Assembly: GCF_001551835.1 (NCBI RefSeq) | Contig: NZ_LODL01000005.1 | Span: forward strand, 231,757 to 295,756 | Length of the DNA stretch: 64,000 nt | Direction of reading: 5' to 3' | Source: Dechloromonas denitrificans | Lineage (GTDB): Bacteria; Pseudomonadota; Gammaproteobacteria; Burkholderiales; Rhodocyclaceae | In this document: piece by piece, positions 1-7,875 of the stretch | Layout of the letters: the number at the start of each line of letters is the position of its first letter | Numbering within the stretch: position 1 is the first letter of the stretch | Notes under the pieces: generated by a model | What the model was told of the DNA's origin: nothing | What the model saw: only the letters and a program-made list of their open reading frames with translations | The model's database searches: none | Program-made: the position numbers and the translations under genes

Positions 1-1
1 T

Positions 2-160
2 CGAGTGCGCGCTGGCGATATTGTTCCGGCGGCAAGGCGCATTGCCGGCCTCGGGCTCGACAATGTGTTGAACCAAGCGCGACGTCAGGCGGTCAGGATG
101 GGCGAGCGCAATGGCTCGGCAAGCCTGGTTGAATTATTTTTTGGAAAGCGAAAAGACTGA
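2..160 (+). CDS. 3' end of an unidentified gene (partial)
   Basis: An open frame of 53 codons runs in from the window edge and stops with TGA at 158-160, two bases before the ATG of the EamA permease, so the two are probably co-translated. The visible C-terminus is Arg/Ala-rich and ends in LVELFFGKRKD. It contains no motif I recognise, and too little is present to name a family. The call rests on the tight spacing and backbone-like codon use; the competing upstream start of the permease at 111 would overlap it. Confidence 0.45.
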   Translation, partial: RVRAGDIVPAARRIAGLGLDNVLNQARRQAVRMGERNGSASLVELFFGKRKD

Positions 161-161
161 G

Positions 162-1103
162 ATGAATGTTTCTGACGGTGGATCTGCAGGCCCCTGGTTG
201 TCTGATGCGACGAAAGGCCTGCTGGCCGGCCTGGTCGTGGTGGTTTGCTGGTCCGGTTTCAACATCGTTTCGCGATTCGGCAGCAAGGGGGTATTTACGC
301 CGTTTGATCTGGCGGCCATGCGCTACGGCATCTCGGGCATGCTGACACTGCCCTTTTTCCTGAAGTACGTGCCGCCGAGGGAGTGGCCCCGTTACATGGT
401 GCTCGCCGTATTCGGTGGCCTCGGTTATGGCCTGCTCGTCTATTCCGGCTTCTCCTTTGCCCCGAGCGCCCACGCCGGCGTCTTCGTCAATGGCGGCATC
501 CCGTTCTGGACGGTGATCATCGTCGCCGTGCTGGCGCGTTTCCACATTGCCCGGCACACCGTCTTGGCGCTGATTCTGTCGACCTGCGGCTTGCTGTTGA
601 TCGGCTTCGACAGCTTGTTTGCGGCGCATGAACAGAACGAATGGATCGGTGATGCGCTGTTTCTGGCCGCCGCCTTGTCCTGGGCCATCTTCGGGCTGCT
701 GATGCGGCGCTGGCAAATCAAGCCGCATCTCGGCATCTTCGGCATTGCCAGTTTCGCGCTGCTCTTCTACATGCCGGTTTATCTGCTGTATTTGCCGAAA
801 ACGGTGCAATACGCCAGTTGGGGCGACATCGTGCTGCAGTGCGTCTATCAGGGCATCGTTGCCGCGCTGGTAGCGGCCGGCATGTACAGCTATGCCAATC
901 AAAAGATCGGCGCCTGCCAGGCTTCGATGATGCTGGCTTTGGTCCCGGCCGTGTCCGCGATCGGCGCCTTTTTCATCCTTGATGAAAAATTGAGTCTGAC
1001 CATCATGCTGGGCATCGTCATTGTTTCGGCCGGGGCCATTCTGGGCGCCATGCCGAGCGACGGGGCGAAAAAACTGCTGTCGGCCAGACTGCGAGGCAGT
1101 TAA
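162..1103 (+). CDS. EamA/DMT-family inner-membrane transporter
   Basis: A 313-residue, strongly hydrophobic protein of the drug/metabolite transporter superfamily. It has about ten membrane segments in two EamA repeats (roughly residues 15-145 and 165-300). The early segment carrying the VVCWSGFN motif and the late DEKLS-type turn in the second repeat are typical of the family. The start was set at 162 because the ATG follows the upstream stop by one base; an in-frame ATG at 111 would overlap the preceding gene. The substrate cannot be predicted; family members export amino acids, nucleosides or other small metabolites. It has no obvious operon partner downstream. Confidence 0.85.
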   Translation: MNVSDGGSAGPWLSDATKGLLAGLVVVVCWSGFNIVSRFGSKGVFTPFDLAAMRYGISGMLTLPFFLKYVPPREWPRYMVLAVFGGLGYGLLVYSGFSFAPSAHAGVFVNGGIPFWTVIIVAVLARFHIARHTVLALILSTCGLLLIGFDSLFAAHEQNEWIGDALFLAAALSWAIFGLLMRRWQIKPHLGIFGIASFALLFYMPVYLLYLPKTVQYASWGDIVLQCVYQGIVAALVAAGMYSYANQKIGACQASMMLALVPAVSAIGAFFILDEKLSLTIMLGIVIVSAGAILGAMPSDGAKKLLSARLRGS

Positions 1104-1175
1104 AGGCGTCTTCCTGATGCCTGGCTCGGCGCTGCAGCTAGCGCCGATTGACTGAATTCAAATCAATCCAGAAAG

Positions 1176-1763
1176 TCAGGCAAATTTTTGCTGGTGCGCC
1201 TGAACTGCCTTCCGGCGTGCCTCGGACAAGCGAAGGCGGACTGATTCGGGGAGCGCCTCGTCGGTATCCGGAACTTGATTGAGTACGTGTGCCTCGACCG
1301 CCTTGAGCCGGGCCATCAGCAGGCGCAGCCCGACTTCGTCGGAGATTGCCGGTGCATCTGTTTCATCGTCATCAGGATCGGCCACCACCTTGGGGCGGCT
1401 GAATGAACGATGCAAGACCAGTTCGTCAATCCCGACTTCATACTCTTCATTCGGGTAGTAGGTGTGGCTTTGCTGGCTGCCGCTTGTGGTGGCGGCCAGC
1501 AAGGCGACCTGACGCCGCTCGGTGCGCGTCAACATGATGGTCGGCGAGACTTTTTTCTTGGCCAGCCGTTGTTTCTTGGCGGAGCGAATCTCTAGTTTGA
1601 CCACCTCGATCACCGGAGGCAGCGCCAGGATGGCCGAAACGGTAACGCCCGGGGTCGCTTCCGACGCGTCGACGAGCGACCGCGTCTCCTCGCTCTCCGC
1701 GTCGGCGGCGAGGACATTTACGGATGAGAATGCGACCAGGGCCGCGACCAATAACCAACGCAT
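1176..1763 (-). CDS. Secreted hypothetical protein
   Basis: A 195-residue protein with a clear N-terminal signal peptide (MRWLLVAALVAF, cleavage probably after VLAADA). The mature part is charged and lacks membrane segments. It has a lysine-rich stretch (AKKQRLAKKKV) near residues 65-75 and an acidic stretch (DPDDDETD) near residue 130, followed by helical, Arg/Ala-rich sequence at the C-terminus. An in-frame ATG four codons upstream is possible, but the MRW start gives the better signal peptide. I recognise no domain. It is convergent with the permease gene and stands alone. Confidence 0.6.
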   Translation of the reverse strand: MRWLLVAALVAFSSVNVLAADAESEETRSLVDASEATPGVTVSAILALPPVIEVVKLEIRSAKKQRLAKKKVSPTIMLTRTERRQVALLAATTSGSQQSHTYYPNEEYEVGIDELVLHRSFSRPKVVADPDDDETDAPAISDEVGLRLLMARLKAVEAHVLNQVPDTDEALPESVRLRLSEARRKAVQAHQQKFA

Positions 1764-1870
1764 CGTGATGATCAACTGAAGCTAATACTGCATTTTAGCG
1801 CTGTTTGGCCAATAGTTTACCTTCGACGAAGCCTGAGTTCAGATTGCTGCCGGGCGGGAGCGACAATGGC

Positions 1871-2323
1871 TTACTGTCTTATCGGCGGACGATAACCCAC
1901 CGGTGCATACGGGTGACGCGGCTTGCCACTCCCTTTGCCTGACCGGTAGCCACGGATGACTCTTTCTACCGCGGCGACCACGGCCGAGGTTCCCTGCACC
2001 TTGCGGATGAAGTCCTCGGCACCATTCTGGATGGCACTGACCGCAGAAGAAATATCCCCAGATGCGGTGAAAAATATCAGGGGAAGCCAGATTTGCTGGC
2101 TGTTCAAAAATTCCTGCAACTCCAGGCCCATCATGTCGGGAAGCTTCGACTCCAGAATCAGGCAAGCAAGCCGGGAGCGGTCATGGTTTTCGATGAAGTC
2201 AGCGGCGCAACTGAAAGCGGCCACCGATAAGCCATGTGACCGAAGGCGTGAAACCAGCAAACCTCGACTATCGACGTCGTCGTCCAGGATGTATGCGATG
2301 AACTCTCGGTTGGTTTCGCTCAT
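1871..2323 (-). CDS. Stand-alone receiver-like protein with Glu at the phosphoacceptor site
   Basis: About 150 residues forming one CheY-like receiver domain and no output domain. The acidic pair is DDD at residues 14-16 and the switch Thr is in FFTAS. The conserved Lys is in FIRK, without the usual following Pro. The position that is normally the phosphorylated Asp reads LILES, so Glu58 replaces Asp. The domain is closest in style to FixJ/NarL receivers but ends after a short basic, Gly/Pro-rich tail where the HTH would begin. The start was placed at MSETN (an upstream in-frame Met exists) because a purine-rich GGAAG precedes it. It is divergent from the AraC regulator at 2498 and may share its promoter region. 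Confidence 0.75.
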   Translation of the reverse strand: MSETNREFIAYILDDDVDSRGLLVSRLRSHGLSVAAFSCAADFIENHDRSRLACLILESKLPDMMGLELQEFLNSQQIWLPLIFFTASGDISSAVSAIQNGAEDFIRKVQGTSAVVAAVERVIRGYRSGKGSGKPRHPYAPVGYRPPIRQ

Positions 2324-2497
2324 TTGACTTCCTTTCTGCACGTCTATGTTGCCGGACCGCATCGCTCACGCATCTTTGCAGGTTGTCGCAGTGTTTCTCG
2401 GCGCGGCCGCTCAAACGATCGAAACGCCTCTTGCGCCATCGCTTGTTACAACGTTAGCATCGTCGAAAAATTCCGACTAACGTCAAAAGGCCAGCAA

Positions 2498-3298
2498 GTG
2501 TCGTTTAACGGACAAACGAGTAACCGCAAGGTCCAGGGGCTGCGTTCGCTAAGAAAACTGCCCCGGCCGATTTACGGACACGCCGAGGCGCTGCCAAACC
2601 AAGCCTTGCGCTATCGCCACAAGCATTCATGGGGGCAACTGGCCTATGCGGCGGAAGGCGTCATCGAAGTGCATACCGATGCCGGTCGATTTGTGGCGCC
2701 GCCGCAACGTGCCATATGGATACCGGCCGGCATCACGCATCAGGTACGCAGCGGTCCGACGACTTGCATTCGCAGCCTCTACATCGAGCCGGAAATCCAG
2801 GGGTGGGCAACTGAGCGTTGCCGGGTGATCGAGGTCAGCACCTTGCTGCGCGAGATGATCCGACGGTTTAGTTCGATCCCCGTCGAATACGATGAAACTG
2901 GCCCGGATGGGCGTTTCGCAGCGGTTCTGCTGGATCTCCTCGCAGAGGCGCAGGAAGTGGAATTGATGCTTCCACTGCCACGGAGTGCGATTCTTCGCCG
3001 ATTGTGCCGCAGCCTGCAGGAGCGCCCCGACGAAAAGCACGGCCTGGCCGAGTGGGCACTCCAGGTCGGCGTTTCGGAGAAAACGCTGAGTCGAATGTTT
3101 CTGAAGGAAACCGGCCTGAGCTTTCGCGTCTGGCGCCAGCGCATGCGGCTACTGAGCGCATTGCCTGCACTGGAACGAGGCGACCGGGTGACCGATGTCT
3201 CGTGTGCCTGCGGATATGACTCCTTGTCGGCCTTCATTGCCGCATTCAGAAGCCAATTTAACTGTACCCCCGGCGTATTTTCGCAATCCAGGGTTTGA
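2498..3298 (+). CDS. AraC-family transcriptional regulator with N-terminal cupin
   Basis: A protein of about 266 residues. Residues ~30-120 form an AraC-type cupin sensor (HSWGQLAYAAEGVI, IWIPAGITHQV). The last ~90 residues carry the two HTH motifs of AraC proteins (the first around LAEWALQVGVSEKTLSRMF, the second around VSCACGYDSLSAFIAAFRSQF). The start is taken as the GTG at 2498, preceded by AAAAGG at a 7-base spacing. An ATG at 2324 in the same frame would add 58 residues not seen in this family and would read into the divergent gene's start. Such proteins often regulate a neighbouring transporter, but no target is obvious here. Confidence 0.8.
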   Translation: MSFNGQTSNRKVQGLRSLRKLPRPIYGHAEALPNQALRYRHKHSWGQLAYAAEGVIEVHTDAGRFVAPPQRAIWIPAGITHQVRSGPTTCIRSLYIEPEIQGWATERCRVIEVSTLLREMIRRFSSIPVEYDETGPDGRFAAVLLDLLAEAQEVELMLPLPRSAILRRLCRSLQERPDEKHGLAEWALQVGVSEKTLSRMFLKETGLSFRVWRQRMRLLSALPALERGDRVTDVSCACGYDSLSAFIAAFRSQFNCTPGVFSQSRV

Positions 3299-3362
3299 TC
3301 CGAGGCCAGCCTTAAACTGCGGACGAGAAGAGTTCGGGTAAAACGGGGTTGACGAAAACATA

Positions 3363-3384
3363 TCGATATAACTAAGATTATCGA
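3363..3384. promoter_or_regulatory. Possible operator in front of the ArsR-type gene
   Basis: An imperfect inverted repeat, TCGATA...TATCGA with 10 bases between the arms, ends one base before the ATG of the ArsR-type regulator. Its position and AT-rich centre fit autoregulation by a winged-helix repressor. This is inference only. Confidence 0.4.
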
Positions 3385-3385
3385 C

Positions 3386-3697
3386 ATGAAGAATGACTAC
3401 TCCCGAACGATCCCCGCCGAGTGGCAGGCGATGTCCCGCATTTTTGTCGCGCTCGGCGACGAGCACCGGCAGCGCATCCTGCTGCTGTTCGAGCCGGGCG
3501 AGCGGCTCAATGTCGGGCAGATCGCCGAAGTGTCGACGCTGGCGCGGTCCACCGTCTCGCACCACCTGAAAATCCTGCACGAATCCGGTGTGCTGGCTTC
3601 CGAAAAGCTCGGCAAGGAAGTCTGGTTCTGGATCAACCGCGATGCCCTGCAACTGACGCTCGGCAACGTTCTCGACTATCTGAAGGAAAACACCTGA
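3386..3697 (+). CDS. ArsR-family winged-helix transcriptional regulator
   Basis: A 103-residue winged-helix regulator. Residues ~15-85 hold the HTH with the recognition helix STLARSTVSHHLKILHESGVL, the classic ArsR pattern. There is no ELCVCDL-type metal-binding cysteine motif and no cysteine at all, so it probably does not sense metal. It overlaps the aas-like gene by one base (TGATG), so the two are one operon and the regulator probably controls the lipid-remodelling genes. The metal-resistance genes in the window belong to the inserted island and are not linked to this regulator. Confidence 0.85.
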   Translation: MKNDYSRTIPAEWQAMSRIFVALGDEHRQRILLLFEPGERLNVGQIAEVSTLARSTVSHHLKILHESGVLASEKLGKEVWFWINRDALQLTLGNVLDYLKENT

Positions 3698-5121
3698 TGC
3701 GCAAATTGTTGCGGCCGCTGTTGCGCGGCCTGGCCCGCCTGTTGTTTCGTGTCGACGTCCGGATGCAGCAGGCCGATTTCGCGCGCCAACGGTTGCTCGT
3801 CGTCGCCAACCACGAATCCTTCCTCGACGGCCTGCTGATCGGCCTATTCCTGCCGATCGACCCGGTTTTCGTTGTCCATACCGGTATCGCCAACAATTTC
3901 TGGTTCCGTATCCTGCTCTCGCAGGTCGAGTATCTGGCGGTGGACCCGACCAGCCCGATGGCGATGAAGAAGGTCATCCGGCTGATCGAGGCCGGCCGGC
4001 CGGTGGTCATCTTCCCGGAAGGGCGGATCACGCTGACCGGCAGCCTGATGAAGGTGTACGACGGCCCAGCCTTCGTCGCCGCCAAGACCGGGGCGACGGT
4101 GCTGCCAGTCCGCCTCGACGGGGCGTCGCGCAGCTACTTCTCGCGCCTGTCCGGCAAGTATCCCAAGGAACTCTTTCCACAGATTCGCCTGACCGTGCTG
4201 CCTGAGCGGCATTTCCCGATGCCGCTGGCGGCTACCGCCAAGCTGCGTCGGCGCAAGGCGGGCGAGCAGATGCGCCAGTTGATGCAGGAAATGATCTTCG
4301 CCTCGCGGCCGCAGCAGACGTTGTACACGGCGCTGTGCGATGCTGCCGAAATTTTCGGCAAGCGCCGCCGCCTGCTCGAGGACGTCAAGCAGATCGAGTA
4401 TTCCTACAACGACCTGCTCAAGATGGCGCTCATTCTCGGCCGCCAGGTCGAGCGGATTTCCGACCCCGGCGAAAAGGTCGGCCTGCTGCTGCCCAACCTG
4501 GTGCCGACCATCGGGCTGATCTTCGGCCTGACGGCGCGCCGCCGCGTGCCGGCCATGCTCAACTACACGGCCGGCGTCGATGCCATGCAGGCCGCCTGCG
4601 ACGGTGCCCAGGTCCGTCACATCGTCACCTCGCGCGCCTTCGTCGAGCAGGCCAAGCTGACCGACAAGCTGGCGGCGCTGAACGGTGTGCAACTGCATTA
4701 CCTGGAAGACATCCGCGAGCAGATCGGGCTGGCCGACAAGCTGTGGCTGATGCTCTACGCCATCCACCGGCCGCGCGCTTTCGAGCTGCACGCCTCGCCC
4801 GAGGAGGCTGCGGTCGTGTTGTTCACTTCCGGCTCCGAGGGCAAGCCGAAGGGTGTCGTGCTGCCGCATCGCGCCATTCTTGCCAACATCGCGCAGATCA
4901 GGGCGGTGATCGACTTCTCGGTGGACGACAAGGTGCTCAATGCGCTGCCCATCTTCCATTCCTTCGGCCTGACCGCCGGTGCGCTGCTGCCGGTGCTGAC
5001 CGGGGCCAGCCTCTTTCTCTATCCGTCGCCGCTGCATTACCGGATCATCCCGGTTCTTACCCCTAAACTATTAAACCTATTTAGCCGTGCGTGTGAGGGT
5101 GTTAACCCTTCAGTCGTTTAA
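3697..5121 (+). pseudogene. aas: 5' part of aas-like acyltransferase/acyl-ACP synthetase, split by the island
   Basis: Aas proteins re-acylate lysophosphatidylethanolamine in the inner membrane, using an acyl-ACP made by their own AMP-binding domain. Here the first 452 codons (to 5052) are native: a PlsC acyltransferase domain with NHESFLD (HX4D) and FPEGR, then the start of the AMP-binding domain with its P-loop TSGSEGKPKG. At 5053 the frame enters island sequence and ends after 23 foreign codons. The rest of the gene lies in the same frame at 49992-50780. Joined across the island, the product would be 713 residues, close to the ~719 of E. coli Aas. The truncated product keeps the acyltransferase domain and might still be partly active. 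Confidence 0.92.
5050..5067. repeat. Left junction of the island (attL-like end)
   Basis: The aas reading frame breaks within or just after the CCGG at 5050-5053. Six bases later comes CCCCTAAA (5060-5067), which is found inverted at the right end (49976-49983), next to another CCGG at 49992-49995. The shared CCGG is the only sequence common to both junctions, so the exchange point lies in or beside it. No long direct repeat is seen. Confidence 0.65.
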
Positions 5122-5227
5122 CTCCTAGCCAGTTGTCCATGGCGGTATCTTGAGGGACGGATTGGTAACATTGTGAGCGAAGTGCTTTTTTACTTAGCAT
5201 CTCAATCGGGTTTCAAAATGAACTCGA

Positions 5228-5262
5228 CCTGGGCTCGGGCCGGCGAAGCCGAACGAGCCAGG
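5228..5262. repeat. Bulged hairpin, REP-like
   Basis: CCTGGGCTCG pairs with CGAGCCAGG (nine base pairs, one bulged G) around a GC-rich loop. No T-run follows, so it is not a normal intrinsic terminator. It sits directly upstream of the E1-like remnant and may be the scar of a palindromic element. Confidence 0.35.
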
Positions 5263-5294
5263 AGGCAAGCGAGCGTAGCGGAGCGCGGCAGGTA

Positions 5295-5588
5295 CAACGT
5301 GATTTCGCTTCAGTCACCGTCGTTGCGCCCGGTGGGATTGTTGAGTGGCTGGATTCACGCCTCTACAGAAGGAGTTGTCTAGCTAACCTGGCTGAATTCG
5401 ACCTTGTCATTGATGCAACAGGAGAAGAGGCGCTATCCAATTTCCTGAATGCGACATTCCGTCAGGACCGGTTTGTGGCGATGGTTTTTTCTTGGGTGGC
5501 TGGGGCAAGAGAAAGCATTCATGCCCTATTCAAAGATACCCCCGAGGGTGCCTGCTGTTTCGGGCCAAATGTAATATTGAGACGCTAG
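5295..5588 (+). pseudogene. Remnant of an E1/ThiF-like adenylyltransferase
   Basis: About 97 codons are open in one frame, ending with TAG at 5586-5588. The translation contains FDLVIDATGEEALSNFLN, which matches the strand-loop after the nucleotide site in ThiF/MoeB/E1 enzymes (DLVIDATGD...VSxxLN), followed by VAMVFSWVAGARE. No start codon or N-terminal GxGxxG region is present. Bacterial E1-like proteins occur in cofactor synthesis and in anti-phage systems (CBASS Cap2-like, Bil). This may therefore be the remains of a defence system, but that is inference. The frame is not in any annotated-size ORF and would be missed by gene callers. Confidence 0.5.
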
Positions 5589-5622
5589 AGGGATAGGTTG
5601 TCTGCAGTGTGTCCCAACAGCG

Positions 5623-5895
5623 CTACTTTGCAAACGGCCCCGTGCACCACTGAGATTCGCATGGGTTTCCGTCGCCATCGCCATCCATCTGGGTATTAGG
5701 GCAGTTTCGAATAAAGTAGGTTGCCTCGGCGCAGGATGTCATCTGGGAGCAGTGGGTCCGGCCGTCGCACTGGAAGCGACCGGGTGCTGCATCAGCTGCG
5801 GAACCTACCAAAGCGGCTGGCTCCGAAGTTGACCGTACGCTTTGGCACCTGTGTCCCCTGTGGCGACTGACCGCTTCCAGGAAGCGGAATTCCAC
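5623..5895 (-). pseudogene. Excalibur calcium-binding domain protein, 5'-truncated
   Basis: The last ~45 residues are an Excalibur domain: a Cys-rich segment (FQCDGRTHCSQMTSC, NCPNTQ) followed by the calcium-loop motif DGDGDGNPCE. The upstream ~40 residues have no signal peptide or membrane segment and run into intergenic repeat sequence. Full-length relatives carry a membrane anchor or cold-shock-like domain before the Excalibur domain, so this copy appears to have lost its 5' end. The ATG at 5895 is the only in-frame start; whether it is used is doubtful. Confidence 0.55.
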
Positions 5896-5910
5896 TGCCC
5901 GCTTTGCGGC

Positions 5911-5957
5911 TATGAATTCGAAGCGAGGGCTGTCGCAAGCCGACCCTTTGCTGCCAT
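5911..5957 (+). repeat. 47-bp inverted repeat, left copy (pairs with 7262-7308)
   Basis: This copy begins TATGAATTCGAAGCGAGG. It matches the reverse complement of 7262-7308 at 43 of 47 positions. The pair brackets the gene at 6016-7032, suggesting that the gene entered as a unit or recombined between repeats. Confidence 0.7.
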
Positions 5958-6015
5958 TGATGGCGTCCCGAACGACGGGCCCTAGTAGATTAGTAAGCAG
6001 TCGTTCTCTGCTCCC

Positions 6016-7032
6016 TCACGCGAATTTCACTACGAGTGACGCCACAATGCCCGCGAGTGTCGCACCGATGGTCAGCCATTTGATGCGCAGTTCGATATCC
6101 TCGCGTCTATCCTTCCTGGTAGTTCGCTCGTCCTCACGTCTGTCCTTTTCCGCCTGCCGTATCTCCTGACGCTCCCGCTCTCGAGTTGCAAGCTGGTGCT
6201 TCGCAAGTGCTCTCAAGAGTTCCTCTGGCAGGTGCTTAACATTGATTTTCGGCCCAATTGCTAGTCCGCTATCGACCAGCGCATGTAAGGCAGTTTCATC
6301 AAGCCGCTGAAAAAGTGGTTCTAGTTTTTTTAGGGCCTCCAGTTCGGCTGGTGAGCGGTTCCCCGCAGCGGCAGCCGCTTCGTAGACCACTTCATTGGCA
6401 AGGTAGCCTCGCCAAAGAGTCTCCTCGAAAACAGGTTCGCTCACGATTGATAGAGCTCGAAAAGTACCCATCATGTAGCCAGCCCATGCTGCCCTCTGAG
6501 CATTTTCGTTCTCAATCGACCATTTGATACCACCACAGAACATCGACGCAGCAAAGATGTACCAGTCACGCGATTGCTTGTCCGCTTCAAGCCGAGCAAT
6601 TAGCTCCTTGGTACCATCTTCGGTTGCGAGGTTCAGCCCCTTGGCCGCTTCTGTCTTCTCAACATAGTTATCGAATTCCTTTTCAAGGTTGTCTACAAAC
6701 TCAGTAATGCTCTCCTCTGTAGGCGCGTTACTGACAAAAAACTGGTTTAGCAGGAACGGCAGCCCAGACCGAAATAGCTTTCCATTCGCCTTTGGCTCCA
6801 GAGATAGGGTTATCCAACCTGCTGGAATAGTGAATTGTTCTCCGGCTTCGACGCGGATACCTTCGCCATTGTCACCCGGCCTTACGAAGTGCACAGTACG
6901 GCCGCAATCCTTGCACTCGGTACTCACGTGCGGAACAGAAAGAGGGAGCGTACTTTTCCCGCATTGAGGACAGAACTTCTCTGGCAGAACAGCAGGTACC
7001 TCAGAGGTGCTGGTGTTGATTGTTTGGTTCAT
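6016..7032 (-). CDS. Zinc-ribbon protein with C-terminal coiled coil and membrane anchor
   Basis: A 338-residue protein that I do not recognise. Residues 21-45 form a zinc ribbon (CPQCG...CKDCG). The middle is mostly helical without hydrophobic segments. Residues ~280-315 are extremely charged (ERERQEIRQAEKDRREDE) and predict a coiled coil. The last 22 residues (LTIGATLAGIVASLVVKF) form a single membrane segment, giving a C-tail-anchored cytoplasmic protein. The gene stands alone between two inverted 47-bp repeats. Its base composition is lower in GC than the backbone. Tail-anchored zinc-ribbon proteins occur in defence islands, but nothing here proves such a role. Confidence 0.65.
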   Translation of the reverse strand: MNQTINTSTSEVPAVLPEKFCPQCGKSTLPLSVPHVSTECKDCGRTVHFVRPGDNGEGIRVEAGEQFTIPAGWITLSLEPKANGKLFRSGLPFLLNQFFVSNAPTEESITEFVDNLEKEFDNYVEKTEAAKGLNLATEDGTKELIARLEADKQSRDWYIFAASMFCGGIKWSIENENAQRAAWAGYMMGTFRALSIVSEPVFEETLWRGYLANEVVYEAAAAAGNRSPAELEALKKLEPLFQRLDETALHALVDSGLAIGPKINVKHLPEELLRALAKHQLATRERERQEIRQAEKDRREDERTTRKDRREDIELRIKWLTIGATLAGIVASLVVKFA

Positions 7033-7181
7033 ATGGTTGCCTTTCCCGTTTGCTCCGAAACGATTGCGAACAATAGTCTGAAGGCATATTACCGGGTGGC
7101 CCCAACGTGAACGAACACTTTTGGGCTCATTGCTGACATTCTCTGTATATCACTCGACCGGCCGCCCATGGCCGGTTTGGT

Positions 7182-7278
7182 GAGGTCGGCAACGGCCGCT
7201 TTGTGGCACTCCGGTTCGAAAAACCTGGCTTGGGCTGACTGGCCGCTATCGGGAAACCGCTATGGCAGCTTTGGGTCG
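7182..7278 (+). repeat. Dispersed intergenic repeat, type A copy 1
   Basis: A ~97-bp element running from GAGGTCGGCAACGGCCGCTT through TTCGAAAAACC and ATCGGGAAACCGCTA to TTTGGGTCG. Similar copies are at 12506-12599 (same strand), 14211-14307 and 15198-15294 (opposite strand). It is noncoding and lies between unrelated genes. Confidence 0.7.
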
Positions 7279-7308
7279 GCTTGCGACAGTCCTCGCTTCG
7301 AATTCATA
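7262..7308 (-). repeat. 47-bp inverted repeat, right copy (pairs with 5911-5957)
   Basis: Reverse complement of the element at 5911-5957, with four mismatches. It overlaps the end of a type A repeat, so the two repeat families are fused here. Confidence 0.7.
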
Positions 7309-7452
7309 GCTCGAAAGCGGCCAGTCAAATTATGATTCCCGAAACCGGCCTCTCGCCCCAGGATACTGACGACCCAATGGAGTCATTCAAGATATTCGTT
7401 CAGTAGGACAGCTTAACAGCCGGTTCCGGACGGTGATAACAAGACAAATGGG

Positions 7453-7776
7453 CTAGGGAACTATCATCCAAGGATAAGAAGCCGTTCCAGGAATACCTCC
7501 AGCCTTCCATTCCTTGTATCGTTCCCTCATGCAGTAAAAGCAAGGACGAAAGCCACTGGCAATCGCCGTAGCTTCGTCTGCGAAAAATACTCGGCTTTTT
7601 ACATAATTGCCATTGGCTAGGTGACGTTTTGCCGATGGACAATTCAGGCGCCCATAAATTCGGCCTGGCGCATACCCTCCAAGCTGGCCCGGCGTCGTAG
7701 ATTCATAGGTGCTGGCATCTGGTGCCCGAAGTCGATAAAACTTTCCCGATACTTGGTCAGTCGTTGTTGTCGACAT
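7453..7776 (-). CDS. Small Ada-like metal-binding domain protein
   Basis: A 107-residue single-domain protein. The block YVKSRVFFADEATAIASGFRPCFYCM matches the C-terminal half of the Ada N-domain fold (SFYANASEALAAGFRPCKRCQ in E. coli Ada). The first cysteine pair of Ada (CRPSC) is reduced to CPSA, so one zinc ligand, or the methyl-accepting arrangement, is missing. This domain alone would not repair methyl-phosphotriesters in the known way, and it may simply bind metal or DNA. The start at MSTTT is chosen because AAAGGGAC precedes it. It is a stand-alone cassette, divergent from the ADP-ribosylglycohydrolase gene. Confidence 0.65.
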   Translation of the reverse strand: MSTTTTDQVSGKFYRLRAPDASTYESTTPGQLGGYAPGRIYGRLNCPSAKRHLANGNYVKSRVFFADEATAIASGFRPCFYCMRERYKEWKAGGIPGTASYPWMIVP

Positions 7777-7875
7777 AATCGTCCCTTTCATTGCGATATG
7801 ATGAAAACTAATCAGAATACTATCCCATATGGCTAACTTGGCAATGCGCTGAATCCTAGGGTCTCGAACTTGAGC

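Noticed and set aside
3844..5037. Long minus-strand ORF opposite aas
   Set aside because: It is a high-GC shadow frame with Arg/Gln-rich composition and no domain.
5173..5382. 69-residue ORF at the island's left end
   Set aside because: It is in a different frame from the E1-like remnant, overlaps the hairpin, and has no ribosome site or recognisable sequence.
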